64,000 nucleotides of DNA from Gnetum montanum. Taxonomy: Eukaryota > Streptophyta > Gnetopsida > Gnetales > Gnetaceae. The DNA lies in the NCBI GenBank assembly GCA_015680685.1, contig MNCI01003573.1, positions 454,713 to 518,712 on the forward strand, written 5' to 3'. A program made the translations under genes and the position numbers. Below the pieces are notes generated by a model, which worked only from the letters and a program-made list of their open reading frames with translations, was not told the origin of the DNA and did no database searches. Of the stretch, positions 46,720 to 58,589 are shown in pieces; position 1 is the stretch's first letter; each line of letters begins with the position of its first letter.

Positions 46720-47010
46720 TCTATGATACCAAAGATCCTACTATCATTGAATTTAGGTATTCTTTGAGGATTAGGGAAAAAATTCCTAATTTTTTGGGCA
46801 TAAATGAAGACTAATATAACTACATTTGCTCCAAAATAGAAGTTGGCATGTTGATTCCATGTTTGAATGCAAAAGATGAAAGGGATTTTGAACTCATCCA
46901 TAACAATGGTAAAGAGTACATCCCTTACTCCTATGAAAAAATATATATAATTGATGTCTATGTAGGTATCTGTTGTCACATTTAACCATTTCATGGAGCA
47001 GACTTCAATT
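46720..47010 (+). pseudogene. Unidentified coding-like remnant
   Basis: A plus-strand frame of nearly 90 codons with a single stop: VYDTKDPTIIEFRYSLRI, NFLGINED, stop, YNYICSKIEVGMLIPCLNAK, then RDFELIHNNGKEYIPYSYEK and IYIIDVYVGICCHI. The composition is protein-like, but no family is recognised. Open frames also exist on the opposite strand (46994-46683), so strand assignment is not certain. It may be a TE or host fragment. Confidence 0.35.
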
Positions 47011-47479
47011 ATTTATGAATTTGTGAAGAAGTAGCTTGATTTTCAGTTTTTTTTAAAAAAGAAGGAGAATAAGTACACAAAGACATTCTCATATTTTAGG
47101 AAAAACACATATGAGAAAAGCCTGGTTGAGAAATACAAAATCATCAATATGTTGTTCCACTTTATAATTCAATGAGGTTAGTTTATGAATACTACAAATT
47201 CAGCAGTCCAGGCAAGGTGAAGTATTTCCTCTGTAAAGGTGGAGAATATATTTCTCTATAAGCAAATGCTGCAGAATGAGAGAGGTGCTTGTATTATTAT
47301 AAGAAACCATGAGAACAGTTTCATTATTTCACAAGACAGTTTCAAACAATATACTGTGCAAAAGTAAATATTTAAGTGGATAAACAGGAACAGGTTTCTT
47401 CAGCACTTCGTTACTAGAATCCTCATTCTCTGTGAACATTGCTTTGCCAGAAAACAATTACTGAAACTTGCAGCAACAA
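47011..47479. other. No feature recognised
   Basis: The frame of the preceding remnant continues with many stops. Nothing else is seen. Confidence 0.4.
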
Positions 47480-48430
47480 GATCAAAAACCACAAGAAAGA
47501 AAAACAAAAACGTAATGATGCTAGTTGCTGGAATTGAGCAAGAAAATGCCAAGAAATCATTTCACATTTCGTCAAACACTTGTCACGGAGGGCTTCTCTG
47601 TTCTGCTTTCACAGTGTGCTGCGTTTTGTGAAACAAGGGTTATCAAAAATAAAAAGAACGCAGTCAGTTGCCACGCCTATGCCTTTGCCTGCAACCCCGG
47701 ACAGCCGTTTCAACCGCAAACCGTGTTTCAACGTAGAAGACGGCGGATGAGTAGCAGCTGCAGGCGGCAAGAGAAGCAACAAAGGACAGAGGCATCAAAG
47801 TCGGCGGAACGGAGTGGTAAAGAGAAAACGCAGACGGCCGGTGCACACGCTTCTTGAGGGCAGACCTTGACGTAATCAAAGGTAGAAACAGTGGCAGGGA
47901 GATAATTAGGAAAAACGCAGGAAAGGAGAAGAAAAATGCGGGAGGCCCTAAATCAATTTAGGAGGGAAAACAGAAATTAAAACCCTTTGTTTTGGATGCA
48001 TTGTTTCAGGAAAAATTCCTTTTCTTCCAGCGTGATGGAAAAATCGGATTTCTGTTACAGGAACAGCGACAAACACGCAGACGGCCGGCAAGCAAAAGCA
48101 AGCGAATCCTGCAATAGCAATACCAATCCAGCACGTGGTCGTGGAAAAACCCCAAATTTTGAACCTACTTTTTTCTGTATTTTGTCCCGCGCGTCTGCAG
48201 TTGCGCTTTAAAAAAAAAAACACAAACAGAACACAGCAAGAAATCGGTGATAATCATGCCCGATGTTAACACCTTCGATGCAGCAATATTCCTTATACGG
48301 CGGCTGAGCCTTCTCATGCGCGGCAGTTGCTAAGTAACGATTTTTGGTGTGATGAATTAGTTGCAGGATCGATGGCTTCACCTTCGGGCTCGTATTTTCG
48401 GTATTTCGAATTTTTCTCTCATAAAGTTAA
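47480..48430. other. CpG-rich segment, possible promoter or 5' gene region
   Basis: Base use changes sharply: many intact CpG dinucleotides (for example ACGCAGACGGCCGG at about 47829 and again near 48076) in an otherwise CpG-poor window. Overlapping frames occur on both strands (47525-47857 +, 47879-47664 -, 48223-47948 -), none resembling a known protein. At 48372 an ATG in a fair context opens MASPSGSYFRYFEFFSHK, then the sequence returns to the AT-rich background at about 48428. It could be an unmethylated promoter plus first exon, or a recent insertion. Neither is proven. Confidence 0.35.
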
Positions 48431-48978
48431 TCACCACTACTTTGGGGAAGATTAAATTAGATTTTCTTAACATCACTATAACCCAGGGGTATTTCATTTA
48501 GGAATTTGGAAATTAAATAAGCTAAATTAACCAAATATTTTACTAATGCAAAACTTACAAGTAATCACCCAATAAAATTGCATTAGATTACAAATTACAT
48601 CTTCACTTATCAGCCCATGTGTCAAATCCTGCAATAACATACTTTGTTATGAAATATTCATGAAAAACCTTATGAAAGGGAACATATGGCTATTTATATT
48701 TGTAACTAAATTCTAGCATTTTTATCTCTTTGGTGGTTGTAACCATCCAAAATTATTGTTGTAACTTACCTAACTAGTTGGATAAAAATCTCCTAGCTTG
48801 TTGGGCAAGTAAATTTCTAATTGGATAGTTCAATTACTTAGGAGTAAAGTTAGCTAGGACATTTAGTAAGTAATCTCCTATTGGTTAACCAAGTTACTTG
48901 GGAGAGAAGTTAGGAGAGATATTTTTAAATATGTAACTTCCCTACCTACCTTGGAATCCTATAAATAGGCTTCAAGGG
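48431..48978 (+). promoter_or_regulatory. LTR-U3-like or promoter-like region with TATA box
   Basis: AT-rich sequence with three degenerate copies of a TACTT(A/G)GGAG(T/A)..AAGTTAG...G(A)GA block (about 48833-48925) and a good TATA box CTATAAATAGG at 48959-48969, ten bases before the assembly gap. It resembles plant LTR U3 sequence. The transcribed part would be in the gap. Confidence 0.35.
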
Positions 48979-49568
48979 NNNNNNNNNNNNNNNNNNNNNN
49001 NNNNNNNNNNNNNNNNNNNNNNNNNNNNNNNNNNNNNNNNNNNNNNNNNNNNNNNNNNNNNNNNNNNNNNNNNNNNNNNNNNNNNNNNNNNNNNNNNNNN
49101 NNNNNNNNNNNNNNNNNNNNNNNNNNNNNNNNNNNNNNNNNNNNNNNNNNNNNNNNNNNNNNNNNNNNNNNNNNNNNNNNNNNNNNNNNNNNNNNNNNNN
49201 NNNNNNNNNNNNNNNNNNNNNNNNNNNNNNNNNNNNNNNNNNNNNNNNNNNNNNNNNNNNNNNNNNNNNNNNNNNNNNNNNNNNNNNNNNNNNNNNNNNN
49301 NNNNNNNNNNNNNNNNNNNNNNNNNNNNNNNNNNNNNNNNNNNNNNNNNNNNNNNNNNNNNNNNNNNNNNNNNNNNNNNNNNNNNNNNNNNNNNNNNNNN
49401 NNNNNNNNNNNNNNNNNNNNNNNNNNNNNNNNNNNNNNNNNNNNNNNNNNNNNNNNNNNNNNNNNNNNNNNNNNNNNNNNNNNNNNNNNNNNNNNNNNNN
49501 NNNNNNNNNNNNNNNNNNNNNNNNNNNNNNNNNNNNNNNNNNNNNNNNNNNNNNNNNNNNNNNNNNNN
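48979..49568. other. Assembly gap (590 N)
   Basis: Unknown sequence. Frames that appear to span it are artefacts. It lies against an LTR of a family that is also present at the right end of the window, consistent with a repeat that failed to assemble. Confidence 1.
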
Positions 49569-49721
49569 ACAACCGCACGCCGCAACAGCACACACACATA
49601 CTCACATTAACTACTGAGTTATTTGGAGGTATCTGGGCCTTGGTGTAGCCAGAGACCAGCAGGCACCTAAATCCTGTTCGAGGACACTCGTTGGCGGTCG
49701 CGTCCCAAACGGTCGCCAACA
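49569..49721 (-). repeat. LTR fragment, GC-rich young family, minus orientation
   Basis: Reverse complement of 63611-64764 numbering does not apply; the matching segment is 63611-63764. The match has only about three substitutions and one 1-bp indel by eye. Its outer end on the minus strand is TGTTGGCGACCG, a TG LTR terminus. The other end is in the gap. Many CpG sites are intact, unlike the neighbours, suggesting recent insertion. Orientation could also be read as plus (ending ...CCAACA). Confidence 0.75.
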
Positions 49722-49739
49722 GTATCCTAGCCCAATTGA

Positions 49740-51010
49740 TTAAAATGGAGGAAGAAGATGAAAAGCATGGCTTGAAGGAGCAACAGGAAGAGGAGGATGA
49801 ATTTAGGGCAAAATTTGAGCTTGAAAACATCTTGGGGGAATTGTTACAACAAGAAATCTCAAAGGCCATTGAGCCTTCCCCTCATGCCTTTGTTTTCTTC
49901 ATTGGAATGGTACTACCATCTTCCACTCCCTCCTACCCTACCATGGCTAACTCCACACTGATCATAGCCTTGTATCAAATCCAATTGATGCCATAGCCCA
50001 TGACCTATAATCCATCTGTGTCATTTTCCACACAGTCTTGATCTATACAACCACCAAAGATGGTTTTTACCACCACAAATCCATCAACTAGCCATGTGGA
50101 ATCTACCATGAGACCCCAAGAAACTCAAGGGTCACACACCTCCTTTATCCCATTTATGCCTTAGGTGTCAGCACAAACATCCTTTTCCTTGTTTGGACCA
50201 CAATCTATGACCATGAAACAACCTCTTTCTTCCATCCTACAATCCATAGCAAGGCCATAGGCCTCACAATAGATACCACAACCATTTGTGCAAGGTCCAC
50301 AACTAATAGAACTAGCACAAGATATGGATCAAGCCTTCTAGATGATCTAGGACTTGATGGAGGAGGTTAAAAGGCTTAAAGTGTCTACTTCCCAAAGTTT
50401 CAAGATTATGAATTTCTACTAGGATGATCTCATTAGTCTTGTGGTTCCACCCTTGATACTTCCTCTTGGTGTCCCTATTCCCTAGTTTAGCAAATATAAC
50501 GGATAAGGTGACTCTAATGTTCACATTTTAACCTTCCAATATGAATTCTTACTCTTAAACCATAGCCTCATATCATCATGAGGATTTTGCTCATGTCCTT
50601 GACTAGGAAGGTGATTGATTGGTACTATGCATAACCTAGAGGATATACATCCTCTCTTGAGAACTTGATAGGCTAGTTCATTAACCACTTCAAGTATAAG
50701 TTGAAGCTTGATACAATGCTTGACCAACTTATGAAGGCTAAGTAGGGATCCCTAGAACCCATGCAGAAATTCATTCAATGGTGGAATGGTACACTGAAAA
50801 AAATACCAAAACCTATAGCTGAAGCACACCTTTTGGCTATATTTAAGGGAGTATTAAATTACTTTATCAAGTCCAAACTTTGCTATCTTGACTAGTAGTC
50901 CCTCAACCAAGTGTTTTCCCAAACCAAAAATATAGAGGATGCTATGAAGGCTAGTCATGACCTAGCCTACATAGCATAAAATAATCAACATACACAAAGA
51001 GACAAAGAGA
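49740..51010 (+). pseudogene. gag of element B
   Basis: An acidic N-terminal stretch (MEEEDEKHGLKEQQEEEDEF from 49746) is open to 49996. Pro/Gln/Thr-rich sequence follows. The gag core begins near 50490 (FSKYNG) and continues, with frameshifts, as MRILLMSLTRKVIDWYYA near 50577, LIGQFINHF-like sequence, KYKLKLDTMLDQLMKAK near 50690, then SLEPMQKFIQWWNGTLKKI and LAIFKGVLNYF near 50860. This order matches the plant gag domain (S-L-x-x-x-A-x-x-W-[YF], then Q-F-x-x-N). Stops are mostly TAG. Confidence 0.78.
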
Positions 51011-51899
51011 ACAAAATAATATGACTGTAGCAACTATGACCAAAGAAGTAAAGATCACAAACTAGGAGCCAAGGGCCAACCCACCTAAGGCCCCCAATAA
51101 TAATCATGATAGCCAACCATAAACATCTATGGCCACCACATCAACTACCACTAGGCTAAATTTTAAGCAAACTAAACTATTTTTACCACTATCACCAGCT
51201 ACTTAGTCATGACATAGACTTCTACCTCACACTGAAGGATGACCTACAGAGGATGATAGATAGGAGGGAGTTAGTCTTAGATGCTTCCAACATAGTATGG
51301 TCATAGAATCAATCGATATAGGTGTACAAAGACCCATTGAATGCTAATGATAGTCCTTATATTATTTTAGCATTCAACATTGATGGTGATCAGAGACCCT
51401 CAAGAGAACCATTTGTGATCCAAGTATTCCCTTGTGATGAAAGGGCTTCTTTAGCTTCCACCTACTAAAGATCCCCCTTTTTCATAAGAGTACCATCATG
51501 AGCACCTATGAGAAAACCTTTTGTTATCAGGGCACCCCAACCTAAAACAATCCAATTAGTAGTAGCTCAACCAACTACACAACGACCTCTTGTGATGGAA
51601 AATGCTACTACTTCTTCTTTACAACCAATGAGAAGAAGCATAAACAAAATCCTAGCAATAAGGGTGACAAGCAAAAAAAGGTATTAAAAGAAGTGGGCCC
51701 ACCAAAGCCCACTCCCCTTTCAACTATACTCATGACCTCCTCTACTCAACCCATAACCCATAACTAGAAGAATAAGGAAAAGACCTAACAACCACAACCT
51801 AAAGTTGAAGTTTGCATTTTGGGGCACATGGAGGAAGTGAAGCACAACTGAGGTGACAAGCCCATGACCAATAATACAAAATTCCTTAGTGTGATGGAT
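51011..51899 (+). pseudogene. gag-protease linker of element B
   Basis: Coding-like Pro/Thr/Asn-rich sequence in several frames: NPPKAPNNNHDSQP near 51080 and NFKQTKLFLPLSPAT near 51160, a stretch that in Tat-type polyproteins precedes protease. Lys-rich sequence near 51640-51700. No domain beyond this. Confidence 0.5.
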
Positions 51900-52790
51900 T
51901 AAGTTAGGCAATCCCTCAAGTAGAAGAACACAACTCTAAGCTTATATGACTTGATCATGAATTTTATCACACATTATGAGGTGTTACTAAAAATGTTGAC
52001 TTTCATCCTCATTAGTGAGGACTTCCATGCTAATGAGGAAGCCATCCATGTAGTGATGGTTCCTCCCTCACCAAGGGAGGAGAAGTCAATATCCTTGGTA
52101 TTTCATGATAGTGAAGTTAAGGTTAATTCCCAAAATGGTGAAGTAACTAGGGCTCCTTTGTTCATAACCATATGTGTAGGAAATTTTAAAATGCATTAGG
52201 TGTATGTTGATGATGGAGCTATAACTAATGTCATCCCATACACCATTGTTAAACTCTTAGGCCTAATTGATCAGATACAAAATACATTAATCACAGCTCT
52301 GAAATCCTTCAATGGATCAAGGGTGTCCATCATTGGGTCTATCTCCTTGGATTTTGTGATAGGGGAATAATTTCCCATAACTACCAACTTCTTGGTGATG
52401 GTAGAGACACTAGGGTTCAACCTTATTCTAGGAAGACCATGATTGGCTCAATTATAGGCCATGTCCTCACCCATCCATCAAGAAATTCACCTTCCTTATG
52501 AGGGAGGTAAAATCATCATCCACAGTGATAGTGAAGTTTCCTTGGCTATCAACAATGTGAACATAGGGTAGGAGTCTAAGGTGGAGCTTTAGAAGGAAAC
52601 TCCCAATCACGAAGTCCATCAACCCAAGAGAGAGCAAAAACCCAATGATGACAGTGATAAGCAACAAGATGTGTTATGGGATGAGCTCCCTTCTAACATC
52701 ATTAGTAAAGGTGATTGTGAATACAAACTTGTGAAAAGTAGACCTTACACATTTTCTAATCTTTCAAAGATTTTGAAGAATCTATGTAGG
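51900..52790 (+). pseudogene. Aspartic protease of element B
   Basis: SLYDLIMNFITHYEVLLKML opens the region (51937), as in Tat polyproteins. Near 52195 the active site reads VYVDDGAITNVIPYTIVKLL (relatives: VDGGSxxNILP). IIGSISLDFVIGE follows at 52330 and the LGRPWL block appears as LILGRP near 52425, then HLPYEGGKIIIHSDSEVSL. The frame holds for nearly 300 codons, with most stops TAG or TAA where relatives have Gln, and one TGA for Trp in the RPWL block. Its end at 52789 abuts a possible splice donor (TAG/GTGAAG). Confidence 0.82.
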
Positions 52791-53513
52791 TGAAGTGCAC
52801 ATTAACCTTCCCTTGCCATTATAACTAGATGCACCAATATTCATGTAGCTTAACCTTTCTTTCTTAATTTATGATACCTTTTTTATGCACTTTGTTTTAC
52901 TTTTTATGAATTTTTACTTTCTATTACAGCCTTTCTTTTTCTTTACATTTACTCATGATAGTCAAAAAAGCCTTAAAAACTATAAAATGTAAAATTGCCA
53001 GAAAAATATATAGGTCTCTCTTGAACAAAGGCCTGCTATGGTCATAAACTGGCAAAATTACCATCTACTAAGACTTTAAACAAGTGTCATTGTCTGCTAA
53101 GACTTTAAGCTAGCAACATGGCCCTCCATGGTATTAAATTAAAAAAGACAATGCAAAATGGCCTACCATGGCCTAAAGCTAGAAAACATCTTTTTATGAT
53201 ATTTTTCTGTAGCCTATTATCACATCAATTAGCCATTTAACTTTATAACAAAAAACATCAACGTAGCCATTCACAACATCTATAACATTTACAAAGTACA
53301 CTATAGGAATAATATATATAGTTAAAAATGAAACCAAAAATTTAAATTTAAATTTAAAGTGTCCATAACATACATAGCCATGGTCACATTGTGTGGAAAA
53401 AATGTCAAAAAATAATAAGAATCATTTATAACATACTCTTGGCTAACATTAGCCCTCAGCATAAAAATAAAAGTAATATAGCCAACAAGTTGAAAATAGG
53501 TAGATGGAAGATG
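52791..53513. other. Spacer between protease and antisense gene 3' end in element B
   Basis: Non-coding. Near 53020-53170 a unit of about 40-60 bp recurs loosely (CTGCTAAGACTTTAAGCTAGCAACATGG and CTACTAAGACTTTAAACAAG). Related units reappear at 62190-62280 on the other side of the interval. Confidence 0.5.
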
Positions 53514-56457
53514 CTAAGGGGCATCCGGAGGAGGAAGTGGTGGATCATATTTACTCTCACTACTAGGGCTGCCAATGTCTCTTGATGCCTAAAATACAAC
53601 AACAAATAGCAAGTTAGTGACCAATAGCCAAAATCATAACTTAAAACAAAAACTAAGACATAAGATACATCTAACCTGTGGGGATTTTGGCTTCATAACT
53701 TCTAGGGGTAGAGGTGAAAGGCCTTCCTCCAAATGATGGAGGATCTAGTTCTCCATCATGTTGACCTAGTTAACATCCCCAAGATCAACATTGGAAAGGA
53801 TGTCAATCCTATCTACTACAGTCCACGTAGGTTGATCTTGGGGTAATAGTAGCTGTAGAAGTCTCACCCATAGGAGTGGTAATTTGAAGAATAGGGGATT
53901 GCTCCACCATGAGAATACTCTTAAAAAGTTGTTAAGCACTCTCTTTCTAGATCCCTTGGATGAATAGCTCTCTCTTGTGCCATTCAACTAACTCCTCCTT
54001 GGGCCACTTAAGGTAGGCCCCATAATCCACCTTATATTGTCTCTTACCCCACTTTAGGACCCAAGCGTAGTGATCTTTCCAATCCTTAGCTTTCTAGGAT
54101 ATGAGATTCATTTGCATCTGTTGTTCCACCATCTCTCATAAAATCCCTACTTTATCCCAAATGGTGTGTTGGTAGCAGGTCCACGTGATCTCCTTGGTTT
54201 GTAATTTTCTTGAGTTAGGCACTTGGGATTCCACAAAGGCCTTGTGGTCTTGGAGATCTCTAATTATCTCCTCCTACCATTGAGTCTTCTTTCTTAAGGC
54301 CACAACTTCCTTCCATAGGGACTCGTTGGACCTCTCTAGCTTCCATGAAGTTTTTGCACATGACATTGCTAGATTAGTAGTAGTCTCATACAACTTCAAG
54401 GGTACACTAGATACATCGAAGGGAAGCTTAGGTAAGGAGTTAATCTCCATGTCTTGGCTGGGGTCCCACTCCATAGAAGGCACTACAAAAGCATTTAATA
54501 CAAACACAAACATAATATACAATCTAAGATAGCCATAACACAAACATAGCCTATAACATGGCCAAACAACTAAAGCATATAAAATAAAGTCCTTACCCAT
54601 CTTAGGTGCAACTTGTTGCAACTGGTCAATGATGTCCTTAGCCATCCCATGCATGAACTCCACTTTGTCTGGGGTCTTCACCCATGGTTTCACATGAAAC
54701 TTAGGGAAAAGGGGATAAACTGGTGGCTTAGGAACTACTGTAAGAATAACAATCATTGAAGGGTTCAAATGAAAATCAAAATTAAGAAATAGGATATAAT
54801 GAAAGCATTAAGGCATAGGCATACCAAGCTCCTCCTCTTCTTCTTTTAGAATGATGATGGAGGATGTGCCTAGCACCGCCTCACCAGAAAAAGCAACTAG
54901 ATCATTTATGTCTACCTCAAGTTGCTATAAAAGTGTTTCTTCCACATGCCTTTTTTCTTCCTCTATAGCAACTTGGACTATCAGGACTTGACGCTTGTCT
55001 GCAAGCATAGCACATAGAAAACTGATCAACATATGAGAGCATGGTGTAACCATAACTCTCATAAAAAAGCCAAAACTTAAATGAAGCATACTTGTGACTA
55101 CCTACTACAATGGCTTGAGCTTAAATTTAAGCTTCTTTGAGGTAGATTGATCTAGTGATAGTGGTGCTTCCTCCATGGGCCTCTTGAGTTTTTCTCTAGC
55201 TACCCCTTTAGCCTTCCTATCTTGTTGTTTGACCTCTAGGATTCTTGTTGGAGATGTGAGAGGCTCCTCATCATCTGTACTATTAGGGGACTCACATTGC
55301 ATACCATCACGATCCTTGGTGGTAATGGTCAGTGTGTCATCCATCCTCTCTAGTGGATTCTAGGCCTTCACCATAGGATAAATGTGCTTTATCTAAGGCT
55401 TAGAAAGTTTATTTGGGTCTTGGGGTATCCATCATCCATTCCTATACACCACTAGAAACTTCAAAAACCTATTAAAATAAATTGTAAAAAATGAAAAATG
55501 AATGTGGATTATTATAGAGGTGTTTGCATGGAGTTTGAGGATCTCCTCCTAAAGCCCAATAGCCAAAGTAGCCACAAAGTTGAACTAAGTGCCATCCATT
55601 AGGACCTTCTTAAAAATCCACCCTTGTGCAATCTTAATCATCTTATTTTATGATAATAGTTTGGGAAACACATGAGACCTAAATAAATGATAGGATTCCT
55701 TTACATTAGGGTTCATGAAGCCATCCATGAAAATCATGGACTAGCCCATGTTGGCACCAAGCCACTCTAGAATTTCTTCATGATCTTGGTGAGAACCTTT
55801 GCCTTGTTAGCAGGGAAATCAAATAAGTTTGCAAAAGAGGTCCTCAATAATATCCATATTAACCTTCACATCCTAAATGGCGATGCTAAAATGACCAAAC
55901 TTCTTGTTAAAGAAGTCGATGACATGCAACATCTCCATAGCAGGGATGGAAGGAATAGGTGCCATAAATACATCAAGAAAACCTGCATGTTGAATGTTTA
56001 CTTGAATGTACCTAGGCATTACTTGAATGTACCTAGGGATGTTTACTGGAATAATGTGTGGGCTCTATGCATTACTAGCAAAGTACTGTCAACATTATAT
56101 TGACTATACTCTAGCATCATCTAGATCTCTATGAGGTAACATGGGCTGATGGCATTTGTTGTTCCCCTTACTATCATAGGAGGTGGATTGTCAGCAATAA
56201 ACCTAATAATTAGGCTAGATGCTCAAGGAAGCAAGGTCTCCACTATGGCCCTAGATACATCCATAGACAAGTGTGATCATAGCATCATACTAAAGCTCTA
56301 TAGAAGGTAGGCAAGGAATTCCCTTATCCCAGGCCAGAACCATAGTGATAACTTCCCCAAGGACATGTCAGGAAGTGGAGTATTGGCCTTGGGGTGGCCA
56401 ATATAGCATAAAGTGCCCACCAACTCTAGAATAATGAGGATGGGCTTCAAGTAGACC
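53514..56457 (-). pseudogene. Antisense multi-exon gene of element B
   Basis: No known family is recognised. Minus-strand blocks from 5' to 3': about 56457-55500 (one or more exons; LGKLSLWFWPGIREFLAYLL, then EYSQYNVDSTL, FFNKKFGHFSIAI, WLGANMG, IFMDGFMNPNVKESYHLF); 55468-55106 (FLKFLVVYRNG, then DDTLTITTKDRDG and RKAKGVAREKLKRPMEE); 54998-54825 (KRQVLIVQVAIEEEKRHVEE, ending EEEEEL); 54737-54597 (VPKPPVYPLFPKFHVKPW); 54482-53676 (SMEWDPSQDMEINSLPKLPF, then coiled-coil-like WKLERSNESLWKEVVALRK, and YAWVLKWGKRQYKVDYGAYL); 53588-53514 (IGSPSSESKYDPPLPPPDAP, then TAG). The last three introns have GT and AG sites and compatible phases 1, 1 and 0. Most internal stops are TAG or TAA. A frameshift lies near 53870. 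The protein would be soluble, charged and helical. The strand opposes gag, protease and RT. Confidence 0.68.
56000..56041. repeat. 21-bp tandem duplication in the antisense gene of element B
   Basis: ACTTGAATGTACCTAGG begins copies at 56000 and 56021. The unit is seven codons, so the frame is unaffected. Confidence 0.92.
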
Positions 56458-58585
56458 CTACATGAAGTAAAGCAAAGACATTATGATCAATTAGAATTTC
56501 TTAACAAGTTTGGAAAAACATCCTAGTTGGAGGTGAAATTAACCTTTGTAAAAAGCTCTAAGGTGTTTATCTAAATTGGCTAAAGAAATTCCCCAAAAAA
56601 GAATTATTACAACTTTTCATGGTCAAAATATTATAGCCAAGACAGTATAGCCCAAAATTAAGCTTTATTTTGAACCATGCCTAAACTTAGAAAAAAGCAT
56701 TAAAACTTAGAAAAGGCACATCGCCATGGACAAAAGATTGCTAAAAATAGTAAAAGCCTTTACAAATTTAAAACATAAGTTTTACATATTTTAGAATCCC
56801 TAAAAGCATGATATTTGATAAGAAAAATATTTACACATGTCATTTCCAAAGGGATAAAGTGCTACAACTAGAATTTTTCCTTACTGACATAGCCATAATC
56901 AAAATTTCATTAAAAGTTCATGTAAGCTCTAATTTTAGTGATTCCACCATGGAGGGAATCAAAAAATCACAAGCTTTGCAGCCATGATCATTAGGACCAT
57001 AGATACATAACCATTTTCACATGAAACATAGACAAATTTAGCAAAAATCGTAGCCATTACCAATAACCCCCTTTTGCGTAGGGTTGGTAAAACAATTTGC
57101 CAAAAATTTTCTTGAGCTCAAAATGGAGTGATTTTTCCATCATTTGAAAGGTTAAATTGAGAAATGTGCACCCACATTTAATAAAAATTTAAAACCATTT
57201 CCATTTATGTAGAAAAAATCATCAATATGGATAAAAATTTGAAAACAGGACAAACCCCCTTTTGAAATAGGTCTAATGAAAAATTCATTTCAAGTCCAAT
57301 CAGAGTGATTCCACCTATTTTGGAAAGTGGAAGAAAATACCTACCATCCATAATCAAAATATATTAAAAAAAACCCTAGCTTTTTCTTAGAAAAAACTCA
57401 TGAACTTACACGAAATTTCAAAAATGGCATGAAAAACCTGATTGCATGACCCTAGGAAAATAGCCATAACTCCATCGTTATTAATCCAAATTAAATGAAA
57501 AAATAGCCATTGGAAAGATTAAACATAGAGATAAAAACCCATAATATCAAATCCTAAAAATACCAGCTATTTGCTAAATAAAAACACCAACATTTCTTAC
57601 TTTTTCATGCAAAAAGATAAAATTCATAAAGCCTAATTTGACATATCATTAAAAGAACAGCCAAAACAGTCAAAATAACTAATACCCATTTGAAAAAAAA
57701 CAAAAAAATGGGGTATGATTTAGTTAGACTTAAATTTTACTAAACATCAAGGCCTAGATTTGACAAAAATGTCCCTACCCCAAAATTTTGGAAAAAAGCA
57801 ACAAAATAGCAAGCCTAACTTCAAAAAATCAAATCTACCAAGGCTACAACAACAAAAAAACCATAGATATATGTAGAAATAGAAAAAATAAGAGGTGGGA
57901 TTTTGTTAAAATTTTTCTTTATCCCCTATGTTAGTGTAGATTTGAGAAAAATAGCCCCACACATGGCAAGAAATACATGAAAAATAGCTAGAAATGAAAG
58001 CAAAGATGGGTAGAACTACCTACCTTGGAGTAGTAATTGAAGAAGCTTGGATTGAGATGGGCCTAGGTAGCCATGATAGACCCTTTACTTGCTCATCTAC
58101 CTTAGTATTTTGTCTCTTTCCCCCACGCTACGTAGGTGCCATGGTAGGCTCAATGTTGGGCATGATTGGAATCTAGGAAAAATAGGAGTTCAATGTTGGT
58201 TGCAAGGAAGATGGGAGCCTTCCAAAGAAAAGATTGATGCTCTCTATAATAAAAATCTCTACTCAAGTTCCCCTCCAATGCTCTATTTGTGAAAAATAAC
58301 AATTGTGGTTGAAACTTGTGAAATTTCACAATAAAAACTACATAAAAACCTAAAATGCCCATCTCTAAACCCTAGTTTGCCATTTAGTACACCATAACTC
58401 CAAGTGTACTAAAGTTAAAGTGGAGGAAAGTATCTTCCATGCTAAGATTGGTAGGAATTAATCTCAAAATTTTAAATTTTAAATTTTTGGGTTGTGGGCC
58501 CCACCATACACCTTCTCTCTTAACCAAAAAACTACATCAATGTTAAGTTCTAGCCACTTTTGACACTTAGAACAATATTTCAACC
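56458..58585. other. Region upstream of the antisense gene of element B
   Basis: No coding match. Two blocks beginning AACCCCCTTTTG at about 57065 and 57254 share ...TTTTGA(G)...AATGGAGTGATT or CAGAGTGATT...CCA, about 188 bp apart, so the periodic array seen further right may extend here in decayed form. This is where the promoter and first exon of the minus-strand gene should lie. Confidence 0.4.
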
Positions 58586-58589
58586 ATAA

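Noticed and set aside
47525-48223. Overlapping open frames on both strands in the CpG-rich segment
   Set aside because: Open frames are expected where stop codons are rare in GC-richer DNA; none resembles a protein and they overlap each other. The minus-strand hydrophobic stretch is not evidence of a membrane protein.
49722-49740. Primer-binding site directly after the left young LTR (GTATCCTAGCC resembles GTATCAGAGCC)
   Set aside because: The match is partial, and the inverted orientation of the two LTR copies does not fit a single element spanning 49.7-63.6 kb. The frame there runs straight into element B gag.
48946-49869. Long minus-strand open frames crossing the N run
   Set aside because: Most of their length is N, so they are artefacts of translating unknown bases.
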